Of a stretch of DNA of 64,000 nucleotides, positions 50,845-60,147 are shown piece by piece. The DNA is from CAXXOK01 sp963675925 (GTDB lineage Bacteria; Bacillota; Clostridia; Christensenellales; Aristaeellaceae), in assembly GCA_963675925.2 (NCBI GenBank), contig CAXXIB010000003.1:476245-540244 (forward strand). Direction: 5' to 3'. Within the stretch, counting starts at the first letter, position 1; every line of letters starts with the position of its first letter. The position numbers and the translations under genes were made by a program. The notes beneath the pieces are model-generated. The model searched no databases, had not been told where the DNA came from, and was given only the letters and a program-made list of their open reading frames with translations.

Positions 50845-51521
50845 TCTTTTCGCCCTCTTTCTTTCGTTATTTTCGTATAGATCGCATCTGCAATCAGAAA
50901 ATCGTCCGGTTCGTTGATATCAACCGATTGAATCTTATCCAGTTCGATCAAATACGGCTTATCCCCAATCCTGCGTTTCTGATTCGTGATCAGATCGTGA
51001 CGATACACGAACAGACCGCATGTTTCAGTGAAAAGCGGTTCAAGGTCCTGCGTGCGCGGAATGTTGTTGACATCGTAATTAAAAGGCTTGCCGTCTTTCC
51101 ACAAAAATTCTTGTATTTTAGCCACTGTCAGCGCTGAATCATAGTCCCCGCTACACACCGCATCAATTCCCTTTTCTATGCTTTGCGCGTGAATAAAAGG
51201 CGCGGTGGAATGGGTTAGCGCATACACATCAGCCGGAACATCCTTGGCAAACTCGATCAACACCTCATTAAAGGGGGTTGTTGACAGATCAAGCCGCGGG
51301 TCTCGCTTCACAAACTCAATTCCCTGCGGCAGATACTCACATATGGCCTCATCAGAACAATACACATAGCGCCCGGCGACATTGGGTACTTGCAGTATGG
51401 TATCCAGAATCAGGCGGATTAACGGCGTGCCATCAGAAAACGGTCTGATGTTTTTATTTTTCACACGCTCACTGTTCATTTTAATCGGGATAAATACGAC
51501 TGCCTTTGCATCCTTAGCCAT
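50841..51521 (-). CDS. CMP-sugar synthetase (acylneuraminate cytidylyltransferase family)
   Basis: The enzyme activates an acidic sugar with CTP to give a CMP-sugar. The 226-residue protein shows the family nucleotide motif as FIPIKMNSERVKNKNIRPF instead of the common IPAR-SKRIPGKN. It also has TPLIRLILDT, YALTHSTAPFI and LTVAKIQEFLW, and SVDINEPDDF near the end. The sugar could be a nonulosonic acid such as sialic, legionaminic or Kdo-type; sequence alone cannot tell. There is no NeuB or KdsA in the window. It overlaps the transferase gene upstream by 8 bp. Confidence 0.88.
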   Translation of the reverse strand: MAKDAKAVVFIPIKMNSERVKNKNIRPFSDGTPLIRLILDTILQVPNVAGRYVYCSDEAICEYLPQGIEFVKRDPRLDLSTTPFNEVLIEFAKDVPADVYALTHSTAPFIHAQSIEKGIDAVCSGDYDSALTVAKIQEFLWKDGKPFNYDVNNIPRTQDLEPLFTETCGLFVYRHDLITNQKRRIGDKPYLIELDKIQSVDINEPDDFLIADAIYTKITKERGRKE

Positions 51522-53103
51522 GTTTTTTCTCCAGCAGTTCCATCAATTCTTTTTCTCGCTTAATGTAGTACAGAAGGCGCTTTTCGGTTGCTTCCAGCAC
51601 ACCTTCCAGTATTAACAAACGGCGTTGCTCATCTGTGATCGGAATTTTCCTTATATTCATTCCGGTATACTCCAACTCTTTATTCATTTCTTGCTTTTCC
51701 ACAGCTGCGTGCCACCTTTCATTCTCAGTATACAGGAAAATTGTCTCGGGTGCAGTTGACGCATAAAAGTCTGCTTGTCTGGTACGGGTTTTTAAAATTC
51801 TGATCGGCTGCATATGGTCCCACATTTCCTTATGGGCCGGATCGTGAAATACATAATCGTTCTTGCTGTTAATGAAAACGAAGGCATGGGATGCATGGTT
51901 TGCATCCATGAATGCTACAAACTGTGTCCTGCAGCATATGGAATCGTCGGTTGTGTCCTCGTCATCCACCAAATTATCAACCAATACCAGCTCCGCCTGT
52001 TCCGGCTCAACAATCGACATCGCCGAAAAGCCGGGGTCGGCACGCTGTATTAGGTTTTTCACCGCTAGCTCATTGATACCAATCAAGCCAATGCGCTCAA
52101 GGTGCATCGCGGCCGCAGCCTTTAGCGCAGTATAGAGCCTGTGTATGCCCTTAAACTCTCTTTCAAACCGTGCGCTTAATTCAAATACATCCGGATAGGA
52201 GCGTCGCAATGCGCCAATTGCAGTGGAGCTGATGGTTGCCAGCGTTTTAATTGGCTTATTAAGCAAAATCGGTAAGAACTCCGAAGGGAAGCGCTCGTTG
52301 ATCACCTGCGCCTTGGGAAACAGCAAGCTGTAGTACAGCAAATCGTTGGGATGCATCTTGAAAACCACATTTTCATCCTGAAAGAAGTAGTCCATCACGA
52401 TTTGATAGATTAAAACTTGCTCCTGGAATGTCATCACATCCAGGTTCGCAAAATGCTGCGTGAGCAACAATACGGCGTCTTCCAGGATATCGATCTCTTT
52501 GGTTTTACAGAAGAAATCTATTATCCAATCCCTATCTGCTTCCGGCAAGTGCCTATAACTATCCACCACGCGAAAATCAATCGCTGTTTCGTTTGTATAG
52601 CCCTCGACCTGCGAGCTCATGTCACACATGCACTTTTGTACATACTCGCCCGTTCCGTCAAACAGGCCGTACTTTTCTGCAAGGTCATAGCGATCGCCGG
52701 CATCCTCATTGATGCTGCGAAGGATTTCCGGACGGCTCAATAATCCATTTGCATCTTCATAGAATATATAGGGCGTCTTTTTAATTGATAGATATATGCC
52801 AAAAAAGTAATGGGCGCAACCAAGATAAATCCTACTAAAATCCTTTATCGCCACATGATGCTTGGAAAAAAACTGATCAAAATACCCAACAATGCTTTCT
52901 TCCGGGTGTTTCCCTGTTTTGATGATAATCGGGCATTTCCAAACCGAATTAAAAACATTGCCCTTCAATTTCTCAATTTGCGGGTATTTGTCCATCAAGG
53001 TTGTGGTAACCAGCAATACTGCCTTTTCATCGCTCTTATGCGTTTTATGATAAATGATGAAAGACAGCAACTGATATGTATTGACTGCATGATACAAGAT
53101 CAT
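51514..53103 (-). CDS. Polysialyltransferase / GT52-like glycosyltransferase
   Basis: The 529-residue protein shows signs of CMP-sugar-dependent GT-B transferases of the sialyl/polysialyl group. IFYEDANGLLSR corresponds to the acidic ED-G motif, VVFKMHPND to the HP motif and TISSTAIGAL to the Ser/Thr motif that contacts CMP. The C-terminal 180 residues (about 340-529) are an extra domain I do not recognise, ending in a charged coiled coil (KRLLYYIKREKELMELLEKK). GTG at 53112 is possible, but ATG 53103 has AGAGGTG at 6 bp. It neighbours a CMP-sugar synthetase, supporting the call. Confidence 0.7.
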   Translation of the reverse strand: MILYHAVNTYQLLSFIIYHKTHKSDEKAVLLVTTTLMDKYPQIEKLKGNVFNSVWKCPIIIKTGKHPEESIVGYFDQFFSKHHVAIKDFSRIYLGCAHYFFGIYLSIKKTPYIFYEDANGLLSRPEILRSINEDAGDRYDLAEKYGLFDGTGEYVQKCMCDMSSQVEGYTNETAIDFRVVDSYRHLPEADRDWIIDFFCKTKEIDILEDAVLLLTQHFANLDVMTFQEQVLIYQIVMDYFFQDENVVFKMHPNDLLYYSLLFPKAQVINERFPSEFLPILLNKPIKTLATISSTAIGALRRSYPDVFELSARFEREFKGIHRLYTALKAAAAMHLERIGLIGINELAVKNLIQRADPGFSAMSIVEPEQAELVLVDNLVDDEDTTDDSICCRTQFVAFMDANHASHAFVFINSKNDYVFHDPAHKEMWDHMQPIRILKTRTRQADFYASTAPETIFLYTENERWHAAVEKQEMNKELEYTGMNIRKIPITDEQRRLLILEGVLEATEKRLLYYIKREKELMELLEKKHG

Positions 53104-53114
53104 TTTTAACACCT

Positions 53115-55196
53115 CTATAAAAGCTTGTATTTACTGAGAATCTGTTCGATGGTTTCCAGGCTTTGCGTTTCCGAATCGCCACCTACCGTACGAGAAAACG
53201 ACATCGCCCCGAAATTCTTCTTGATAAAGTCCAGGTTTCTGATAATCATCCTATAGGGCAGGTAGGCATCATATCCGGTAATGTTGAACAGGTATGGATA
53301 CTTGGCAAATACTTCCGTATATTGCTTACAAAACGCAAATATACCATCATGAATCTCATGCACATTTTGATAATTCTCAACTTCCGGCACATCAAATATA
53401 TAGGAGCCATCCTTGCCAACCCCGTAAAAGGACGGATGTTCAGCCTGCGTGAAAAGCTCAAAATAGATACAGTTTGTCCGCTTGTTTGTCTTTACATGCG
53501 TATCGTACAGGTTGCGGTTGTATGACCTGGAAAACAGATAGGCTTCAACATCGCCTTTCATTAAGTTTGTTAACGGCAACGCCGGATCGCTATAGTTAAG
53601 ACTCCCGGCAATATAGCAGAACACATCGCAGTCCATGTTCCACTTCCTGTGCATCATGTCCTTGATCGCCATCGGGCCGCTTGCCAGCCAGCCTACATCA
53701 ACAATGGCCACTCGTTTGGCATCGCCAACGGCTTCTTTAACAATCTCCCGCAATTTCTCGCTTTCATCATTCCAATTGTTGGCGACTTCGTCGTAATGAT
53801 CATAGAATACTTTTTCTAATAGCTTTGCATTTTCTGGATTGATTATCATCAGCTCGGACAGACTATATGCAGGCAGATACGCGGCGAGCCTGTCCAAATC
53901 CAGAAAATGCAGCATTTGTCCAATGGACACCTGTACAACACTTGTTGATTTATGGCGAACCATCCGGTTTATAAAATCAATGCGGTTAATATCGGCATTC
54001 AAGCGAATATGGACGATGCGTGACCACAGCATATATTCATTGGGTACATCATCGAACAAATAATCAAATACTCTTTTATAGATGCTCCCATCGCGTGACA
54101 AAAATAGAATTTTATCAATATTGTTTTGAACTGCCTTTTGATGCAGCCAGTTACAAAATCCCAGGATATAAAGCCCGCCATAGATAAAGCCAAATTCCCA
54201 GGCGGGTGAATAGGTATCCAGGCCGTTGTGCAGTGTTGTATTTACAATACCGGCATAGGTGGCAAATGTGAGCTCAGACATGCCGTCAGCCCTATACTGA
54301 TTCCCCGCTAAATGTACATTTTTATAATGCTGTGCATCAAGCCCCACTTCCTGGGCGGCTTTGATATCGGTTTGTCCGTTGTCGCCAATATGGATGATTT
54401 TATTTTTCTTACCCACCTTTTTTATCATCAGGTAAAACAAGCCCTTATTGCGCTTGTTGCAATTGTTGTCACAGGAAACAAAAATCTCTTCAATCCCGGT
54501 ATACCCGCACTTATCCAGCAACTGGCGTATCATATCCTCTGGCAAATACATATCGGAGGTTGCCACCATTTTTTTGCCTTGCGAAAGCAGCGACCTGTAT
54601 ACCACTTGCATGTATGGATTGGGGAAGCAGAATTCCATTTCGGTTTCAAATTCTACTTTGACGCCGACATCTTTGGGAATACCCGTCTTTTGCTCAATTA
54701 ACTCATAAATATCAAATATGGTAACCTCGTGGTTCCCCTTTTGTAACAGGGCCATATCGCGGGCTTCTCTCTCCGCTTTTTTGCGAATATCCACAAACCC
54801 GGTCGTATGCAGTTTTTCCTCAAGAATATAGAAGAGATCCGTCGGCCTGGCGAATGGCCGCAGTAATAACGTGTCAAAAATATCAAAACTGATAACATCG
54901 TTCTTGAGTAACTTGGCAGCAAAACGAAACGGGAGCAACTTATTATGGAGCGAAGATTCCGCCCCTTCCAGATATGGCAATTTACTGGTCCCTGTACGCG
55001 CTATTTGCTTTCTGTATGACTCCGGCATCTTACAGCGCAGAATACGATATTTAAAATTCAGTCTTAAAAGCAGCCACCAGGCATATGGCTGCATTTTATG
55101 GTTTCCGGGAGTATGGTTAACATAATCAGAAAACTCTTTTAGTATGAATTTATTCCGTTCCACAAATAAATAGCGCAACTTCGTTTTCAACTTCAT
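53115..55196 (-). CDS. HAD superfamily protein of the COG5610 type
   Basis: The 693-residue protein holds a HAD phosphatase-like domain at about 100-310. Motif I is FDIFDTLLLRPF, motif II VATSDMYLPEDM, and motif III/IV HIGDNGQTDIKAAQEVG. A long C-terminal region (about 320-690) begins PAWEFGFIYGGLYILGF, with LFLSRDGSIYKRVFDYLF typical of these large proteins in glycan loci. Function is unproven; relatives are called predicted hydrolase. AGGAG lies 8 bp before ATG 55196. It is the first gene of the five-gene minus-strand operon, 12 bp before the transferase gene. Confidence 0.8.
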   Translation of the reverse strand: MKLKTKLRYLFVERNKFILKEFSDYVNHTPGNHKMQPYAWWLLLRLNFKYRILRCKMPESYRKQIARTGTSKLPYLEGAESSLHNKLLPFRFAAKLLKNDVISFDIFDTLLLRPFARPTDLFYILEEKLHTTGFVDIRKKAEREARDMALLQKGNHEVTIFDIYELIEQKTGIPKDVGVKVEFETEMEFCFPNPYMQVVYRSLLSQGKKMVATSDMYLPEDMIRQLLDKCGYTGIEEIFVSCDNNCNKRNKGLFYLMIKKVGKKNKIIHIGDNGQTDIKAAQEVGLDAQHYKNVHLAGNQYRADGMSELTFATYAGIVNTTLHNGLDTYSPAWEFGFIYGGLYILGFCNWLHQKAVQNNIDKILFLSRDGSIYKRVFDYLFDDVPNEYMLWSRIVHIRLNADINRIDFINRMVRHKSTSVVQVSIGQMLHFLDLDRLAAYLPAYSLSELMIINPENAKLLEKVFYDHYDEVANNWNDESEKLREIVKEAVGDAKRVAIVDVGWLASGPMAIKDMMHRKWNMDCDVFCYIAGSLNYSDPALPLTNLMKGDVEAYLFSRSYNRNLYDTHVKTNKRTNCIYFELFTQAEHPSFYGVGKDGSYIFDVPEVENYQNVHEIHDGIFAFCKQYTEVFAKYPYLFNITGYDAYLPYRMIIRNLDFIKKNFGAMSFSRTVGGDSETQSLETIEQILSKYKLL

Positions 55197-55547
55197 TATT
55201 ACAGCTCCTGTAGTATTCAAAACGACCGTTTTCGTTTTGTTATAATAAAGCTACCACATGGTTAAATAGCATGATATGCAATACCTGTTTTGTTCGCCAG
55301 AATATCATTATAATTGTACCGTTATCCCTTGTTATTGTCAATCTTCGCAAACCTGCGATTGATAGGCCATACGCAAGGATTTACATCATTTTCGGGGGTT
55401 TATAGGGCTTACACAGCAAACATATTTTACCAAATTTTTACGTTTATTTCTGCCGTACATTACAACAGCTTGAACCTAAGAGGTCTTCATGTTAGAATAA
55501 CTCTGTTTGAGGATTATTGTGAAGGTGAGAAAATAGAAGTGCGGGCA
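55197..55547. other. Divergent intergenic region of the glycan genes
   Basis: It carries the promoters for two divergent operons but I cannot fix them with confidence. A small hairpin, TCAATC with GATTGA plus an inner GCA/TGC, lies near 55339-55363. No gene is supported in the plus-strand frame before 55539, although that frame stays open. Confidence 0.35.
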
Positions 55548-56339
55548 ATGTTAACGGTGCTGCAGGAATTGCGGTTGAATTATAAACGTTTATTCAGACT
55601 GGCCTTTTATGAAAATAAAGCAAAGCTGGGTGACACAACATTCGGGTGGATCTGGAATATTCTAAACCCTGCGCTGCAGATACTGGTGTACTGGTTTGTT
55701 TTCTCTGTTGGGCTAAAAACGAGCAGCGTCAACGGGGTTCCCTATGCCATTTGGCTGACAGTCGGGCTATTGCCCTGGATGTCGATCAGCCAGGCGATGA
55801 CATCGGCGGCGACATCCATTACGAGCTTTTCTTCCATACTTCGAAATGTTGCCTTTCCCCTATCCCTTTGCCCCGCCAAACGGGTGCTGGAAGCGTGGAT
55901 TGAGCAGCTTTACATGCTCGTGGTCATGCTTGCGGTGCTTTTAATCGGCGGTGTTCAACTCAAATGGCGGGCATTTGAAGTTGCATATTACTTATTTGCG
56001 GGCTATGCATTCCTGTTTTCATTTGGTTTAATCACCTCTTCCATAACAGCCGTCTTCAAAGATTTTCAGCGTTTTCTGGGGCCCATTATCAGGCTGCTGT
56101 TCTATGTCTCCAACGTTGTCTGGGCACCCTCGGCAGATGCCGGTTCGTGGGCGCAGCTGTTTAAGTTCAATCCCCTTTCATACTTAATAGACGGCTACCG
56201 CAGCTGCCTGATCTTTGATACGCCGTTCTACGCCAACCCTACGCGGATGATTTTCTTCTGGGGCATCGTGCTAGTAATGTTCTTTATCGGCAGCAAGCTT
56301 CATGTGAAGCTGCGCGACCGGTTTATTGACTTGATTTAG
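55548..56339 (+). CDS. Polysaccharide ABC transporter permease (TagG/KpsM type)
   Basis: The 263-residue permease belongs to the ABC-2 family that exports capsule, O-antigen or teichoic acid. The N-terminus YKRLFRLAFYENKAKLGDTTFGWIWNILNPALQILVYWFVF is typical, followed by six membrane segments and a C-terminal FNPLSYLIDGYR motif. The start is uncertain: ATG 55548 or GTG 55539 (with a GGTGAG site). It is coupled to an ATPase gene 17 bp downstream and a glycan-biosynthesis gene after that. Confidence 0.9.
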   Translation: MLTVLQELRLNYKRLFRLAFYENKAKLGDTTFGWIWNILNPALQILVYWFVFSVGLKTSSVNGVPYAIWLTVGLLPWMSISQAMTSAATSITSFSSILRNVAFPLSLCPAKRVLEAWIEQLYMLVVMLAVLLIGGVQLKWRAFEVAYYLFAGYAFLFSFGLITSSITAVFKDFQRFLGPIIRLLFYVSNVVWAPSADAGSWAQLFKFNPLSYLIDGYRSCLIFDTPFYANPTRMIFFWGIVLVMFFIGSKLHVKLRDRFIDLI

Positions 56340-56356
56340 AAAAGAGGACTGTCTTC

Positions 56357-57157
56357 ATGGCGGATATCGCGATTACAGCGTCCCATATATGGAAAAAGTA
56401 TAGAATCTTTGCAGACGAGAAAGATCGTCTCAAGGGCTTTATCCTACCTTGGCATAAAGGCAAGGATGTCGTGGCACTGGAAGATGTGAACTTCACGTTT
56501 GAAAAAGGGGAAATCATCGGATTTGTGGGCCTGAACGGGTCCGGCAAATCCACCCTGTCACAAATCATCGCAGGGATTACCCATCAAAGTGAAGGTTCTA
56601 TCGATATCCAAGGGCAGGTCAGCATGCTGTCGGCCGGTGTTGGACTGAGCGCCAACCTCACAGGCCGGCAGAATATATACTATAAATGCCTGCTGCTGGG
56701 GTTTGACCATAAGCAGATTCAGGAAATTGAGCAGCAGATTATTGATTTTGCTGACATCGGCTTTTATATCGATCAGCCGCTTAGAACCTATTCCAGCGGC
56801 ATGCGTTCCAGAGTCGGGTTTGCCGTATCCGTACATATCAATCCCGATATTTTGATTGTTGATGAAGCGCTGGCCGTTGGTGACAGCAGCTTTATGGAAA
56901 AATGCACAGACCGTATGCAGCAGTTTCGCAAAGACGGAAAAACCATCATCTTTGTAAGCCACTCCACGCGGCAAATGGAAGGCTTCTGCAATCGGGTGCT
57001 GTGGTTGCACAAGGGAAAAATGCTAGGACTGGAACCAACGGAAAGAATCACAAAACCCTACAACACGTTTGCAAGAGAGTGGAACAAAATGTCCGCAAGC
57101 GAGCGTGCAAGCTTTGTTCCGAGTTTGAAACAGTATCAAGACAAAACATTAAAATAG
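56357..57157 (+). CDS. Polysaccharide ABC transporter ATP-binding protein (TagH/KpsT type)
   Basis: The 266-residue ATPase has Walker A GLNGSGKST (58-66), signature YSSGMRSRVGFAVSVH, Walker B DILIVDEALAVGD and the switch VSHSTRQM. No extra carbohydrate-binding domain is present at the C-terminus, so it probably recognises a generic lipid-linked glycan. Together with the permease it would export the surface glycan made by the neighbouring genes. AGAGGACTGTCTTC precedes the ATG. Confidence 0.94.
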   Translation: MADIAITASHIWKKYRIFADEKDRLKGFILPWHKGKDVVALEDVNFTFEKGEIIGFVGLNGSGKSTLSQIIAGITHQSEGSIDIQGQVSMLSAGVGLSANLTGRQNIYYKCLLLGFDHKQIQEIEQQIIDFADIGFYIDQPLRTYSSGMRSRVGFAVSVHINPDILIVDEALAVGDSSFMEKCTDRMQQFRKDGKTIIFVSHSTRQMEGFCNRVLWLHKGKMLGLEPTERITKPYNTFAREWNKMSASERASFVPSLKQYQDKTLK

Positions 57158-57169
57158 CCAGAGGTATTG

Positions 57170-58747
57170 ATGATTTACTATCTGAAGCAAAAGCTGAAAG
57201 AGCCAATCACCGCATTTCTCATTCGTCATAGCAAGTATTTCGACGAAGATTGGTATCGTGCGCATTCTCCGTATCCCCCGGCAGCAAATGAAGATGCGGT
57301 CTTGCACTATTTGCGGGGCGGATGGCGCAATAGCGACCCGTCCGAAGACTTCAGCAACGATGCATACTTTGAAACCAACACCCATGTTGTGGGTGTATGT
57401 CCGCTTGCGCACTATGTAGTGCACGGCAAGCGGGATGGGCTGCCCATCGCGGGCGGCATTGCCGGCATCAGCCGGCTGGGGCGCTACCGGCCGCTTAAGC
57501 TTCTGCGGGGCGTTCGCCGCGTTTTTGGACGCATTGTTTGCCACACGATGATCCGCCGCAATCGCAATGCGCGTATTCTGGTTTGTTTGCAAATGTTCTA
57601 TCCGCACAGCTGGCCGGAAATTCAGGAATACCTAAAGAATCTCGGCCCGTATTCTTATACGCTGCTCATTGCCTATCAGGACTTTGGTGGCTTTGACGAA
57701 ATGATTGAGCAGGTCCGCGCATTCCATGCAGACACCCTGTTTATTCCGGTCGGAAACCTGGGCTTTGATGTGGGTGCATTTCATACTTCACTTGCGCATG
57801 TTGATCTGTCCGAGTATGACATTGTGTTCAAACTGCATTCCAAAGGCGTTACGCGCAAGCAGCTGTACATGTACAATCAGTTTTTCCGCAAACGCGACTG
57901 GTTTTTGTATTTGTTTGAAGGTGTTCTCGGGGCGCGCAACGTGCATATCGCCATTGATAAGCTGATGGGAGACAAGCACTGCGGCCTGGTCGCACTGGGT
58001 TCGCTGATTGTTCACGATCCCCGCCACAAGCAAAACCTCTTCAAGCGTGCGCTTGCAGACTTCAACGTTCCGATTCAGGTTCCGGATAATTATTTCTTTG
58101 TCGCAGGTACATGCTTTGCCGAAAAGGCAGAGTTACTCAAGCCGTTTCAAAGCCTTACGCTGGAATACGCTCCGTCTCGCAGGCGGGTGTTCTCATTGGC
58201 CCACAGCATGGAGCGTGCCATTTGCTTCGGCGCACAGCAAAACGGCTATACCCTTTACGGCACCAAAGCCTGCCGCCTGCGCGCATTGCTTAGGCGCATT
58301 CAAGGCAAGCCGTTCAGCGGTTCTATCGTCCCTGAACTGCTTGAGGATAAGCGTGTCGTTTTGGATGATGAGTTTGTCTACAACAGCATGGAAAGCATGC
58401 GCTATAAGTCCTACGAGCTTGTCTCCATCCGGCTTGGCGATATCCGGCGCCGTTGGTTCAACGGCATTGACTACCCACTCTCTGAATGTGCTCCCTATAA
58501 GTATTTAACCGGTGATGAATCGGTTTATGAGGAATACAGCCGCTATCATCTGGAGCATGAACTGCCGATGATGACACGCGAGCGCTTCAATACGCTGATC
58601 GAGAGCATGGAAGCAAATGGCTACGATGAACGGTATGTAATCATTGTTAATAAAGACAACATCATTCTGGACGGCCAGCACCGTGCCAGCTGCCTGCTGA
58701 AACTGTATGGCGAGGATTTTGCGCCCATCATGCTGAAATTGTATTGA
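57170..58747 (+). CDS. RgpF-type glycan synthesis protein with a C-terminal ParB-like domain
   Basis: The 525-residue protein has an N-terminal region with DPSEDFSNDAYFETN and the YVVHGKRDG pattern. The rhamnan synthesis F domain (about 140-395) follows, with FIPVGNLGFDVGAFHTSL, KLHSKGVT and a core typical of RgpF. The last 100 residues end with VIIVNKDNIILDGQHRASCLLKLYG. This resembles ParB/sulfiredoxin-type folds whose motif is GxHR. The RgpF part suggests rhamnose-glycan synthesis or modification, matching the rfb genes. ATG 57170 follows AGAGGT. Confidence 0.8.
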   Translation: MIYYLKQKLKEPITAFLIRHSKYFDEDWYRAHSPYPPAANEDAVLHYLRGGWRNSDPSEDFSNDAYFETNTHVVGVCPLAHYVVHGKRDGLPIAGGIAGISRLGRYRPLKLLRGVRRVFGRIVCHTMIRRNRNARILVCLQMFYPHSWPEIQEYLKNLGPYSYTLLIAYQDFGGFDEMIEQVRAFHADTLFIPVGNLGFDVGAFHTSLAHVDLSEYDIVFKLHSKGVTRKQLYMYNQFFRKRDWFLYLFEGVLGARNVHIAIDKLMGDKHCGLVALGSLIVHDPRHKQNLFKRALADFNVPIQVPDNYFFVAGTCFAEKAELLKPFQSLTLEYAPSRRRVFSLAHSMERAICFGAQQNGYTLYGTKACRLRALLRRIQGKPFSGSIVPELLEDKRVVLDDEFVYNSMESMRYKSYELVSIRLGDIRRRWFNGIDYPLSECAPYKYLTGDESVYEEYSRYHLEHELPMMTRERFNTLIESMEANGYDERYVIIVNKDNIILDGQHRASCLLKLYGEDFAPIMLKLY

Positions 58748-58961
58748 GGATTTATACGCACAACCACACAAATATTGGCATTACAACAGCTAGCTAATAT
58801 TGATCAAACATACCTCTTAATAAAGTACAAATTATGGGGTTTGTTTTCGCTAAATCATGATTGGTAATAATAGGATTCTTCTACACACTAACGAATACTG
58901 TTTTATGCTGCTAATTGGTAAATAAATAAGCTTGTACTCATACTATTAGAGGAGAAATACT

Positions 58962-59435
58962 ATGGAAAACTGGAACACCTATGATGCATCCGTACAATCC
59001 TATCGTATGATATTGATCTCATCACAATCGATACTTTTAGCTGTTGGTGCCATTATTACAGACCAGAATACTGTATTGATGGCAGCTATTGCAATAATAG
59101 CATTGTTTCAGATTTGGTTTATTGGATTTCGTGTTATTAGGTGCAGAACGATCATTGTCGATTATCACAAATATAAAATGTCGGAGATTTTCAACAACAA
59201 TGGCGAATTGTTGGCAGATTCACCCGCAGAACCGCTTGCAGAGAATACTTATTTGAAAATTCGCAAGGTTCGAAAAGACGTAAACAAACTTATGAGCGAA
59301 CATAAATCGTGGGGTAGAAAATGTAAATTCCGAAATATGCGTCTAACAAGAATAAAATTGGATGTCCTACTTCCTTTATCCTTTACATTTATCTGGATTA
59401 TATATATATTGAATTCGATTATAATGCCATCCTAA
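58962..59435 (+). CDS. Small membrane protein, RipA-like by eye
   Basis: The 157-residue protein has membrane segments at about 17-33 and 36-56, a charged cytoplasmic middle (about 60-125), and one more at about 134-154. The start MENWNTYDASVQSYRMILISSQSILLAVGAII recalls small membrane proteins labelled RipA family, but I cannot confirm this. Codon use is AT-rich compared with the neighbours, which hints at recent acquisition or a different lineage. GAGGAG lies 7 bp before the ATG. The 214 bp upstream hold no other feature I can support. Confidence 0.65.
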   Translation: MENWNTYDASVQSYRMILISSQSILLAVGAIITDQNTVLMAAIAIIALFQIWFIGFRVIRCRTIIVDYHKYKMSEIFNNNGELLADSPAEPLAENTYLKIRKVRKDVNKLMSEHKSWGRKCKFRNMRLTRIKLDVLLPLSFTFIWIIYILNSIIMPS

Positions 59436-59582
59436 ACCCCGATTTTGAACGAACCTTTACCCCCATGATTCTGATTATAGGCTTCATTTTCTTGCACATA
59501 TCTTTTATCTCAACAGCTACAATACATCTACTTTTGTGTGCGGTTTGACACGAAGTGAACCGCCAGCACACACGAAATATTA

Positions 59583-59611
59583 TTGACATATATTCGTAAT
59601 AATGCTATGTT
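59583..59611 (+). promoter_or_regulatory. Promoter of the HDC-motif membrane protein
   Basis: A perfect TTGACA (59583-59588) and TATGTT (59606-59611) are 17 bp apart. ATTATT and AATAAT flank the region as a loose inverted repeat (about 59579-59603), which could be a regulator site. Confidence 0.6.
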
Positions 59612-59619
59612 GAACAAAC

Positions 59620-59988
59620 TTGATATACCGCGATGGCACTCCGTATTTGGATGATTTTAGGAAGGAAGGTGGCCGCATCATTTACACTGCAAATAAGCGA
59701 ACTGCGCGTGCCGCCGCTACCCTATTCGCCGTCATCCTTCTGGCGTTTTTTCTGGTGTCGGCCACCTATTCGGTACTCAGCATTGATCATGATTGCCATC
59801 ATGAACACTGCTCGATCTGCCACAATGTGCATGCGCTTTGGCTGCTGCTGGATACCATTGCCAAAGCCGTGTTCCTTGCGATCTTTATATTATGGGTTCA
59901 TTTTTTACTGCTATATATCAAACCGCAAGCAAAGCAGCTTGGTATTCGATTATCCCCGGTGCGCTTGTTCGACCGGATGAATGATTGA
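59620..59988 (+). CDS. Small membrane protein with a His/Cys motif
   Basis: The frame encodes 122 residues with two membrane helices (about 29-49 and 72-98) and between them SIDHDCHHEHCSICHNVH, a likely external metal-binding segment. Similar HDC-x-C-x2-C short membrane proteins are common in Clostridia, of unknown function. The start is doubtful. TTG 59620 begins almost at the predicted transcription start; other in-frame starts are TTG 59647 or a non-ATG codon after AAGGAAGG. The hydrophobic core itself is convincing. It may belong with the metal genes downstream. Confidence 0.65.
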   Translation: MIYRDGTPYLDDFRKEGGRIIYTANKRTARAAATLFAVILLAFFLVSATYSVLSIDHDCHHEHCSICHNVHALWLLLDTIAKAVFLAIFILWVHFLLLYIKPQAKQLGIRLSPVRLFDRMND

Positions 59989-60147
59989 GCCGCACATTCC
60001 GTGCGTTGCTTTTTGTTTTAAAAAGAGCATAGACAGTCATTTTTTTGTAATCCGTATTGCTGTTTACTATAGCACGTGTTATCAGTAGGCAAATACTGCC
60101 TTTGTCTAATCGCTCTTTCCTCTCCAAATGGAGGTCATACTATAATT

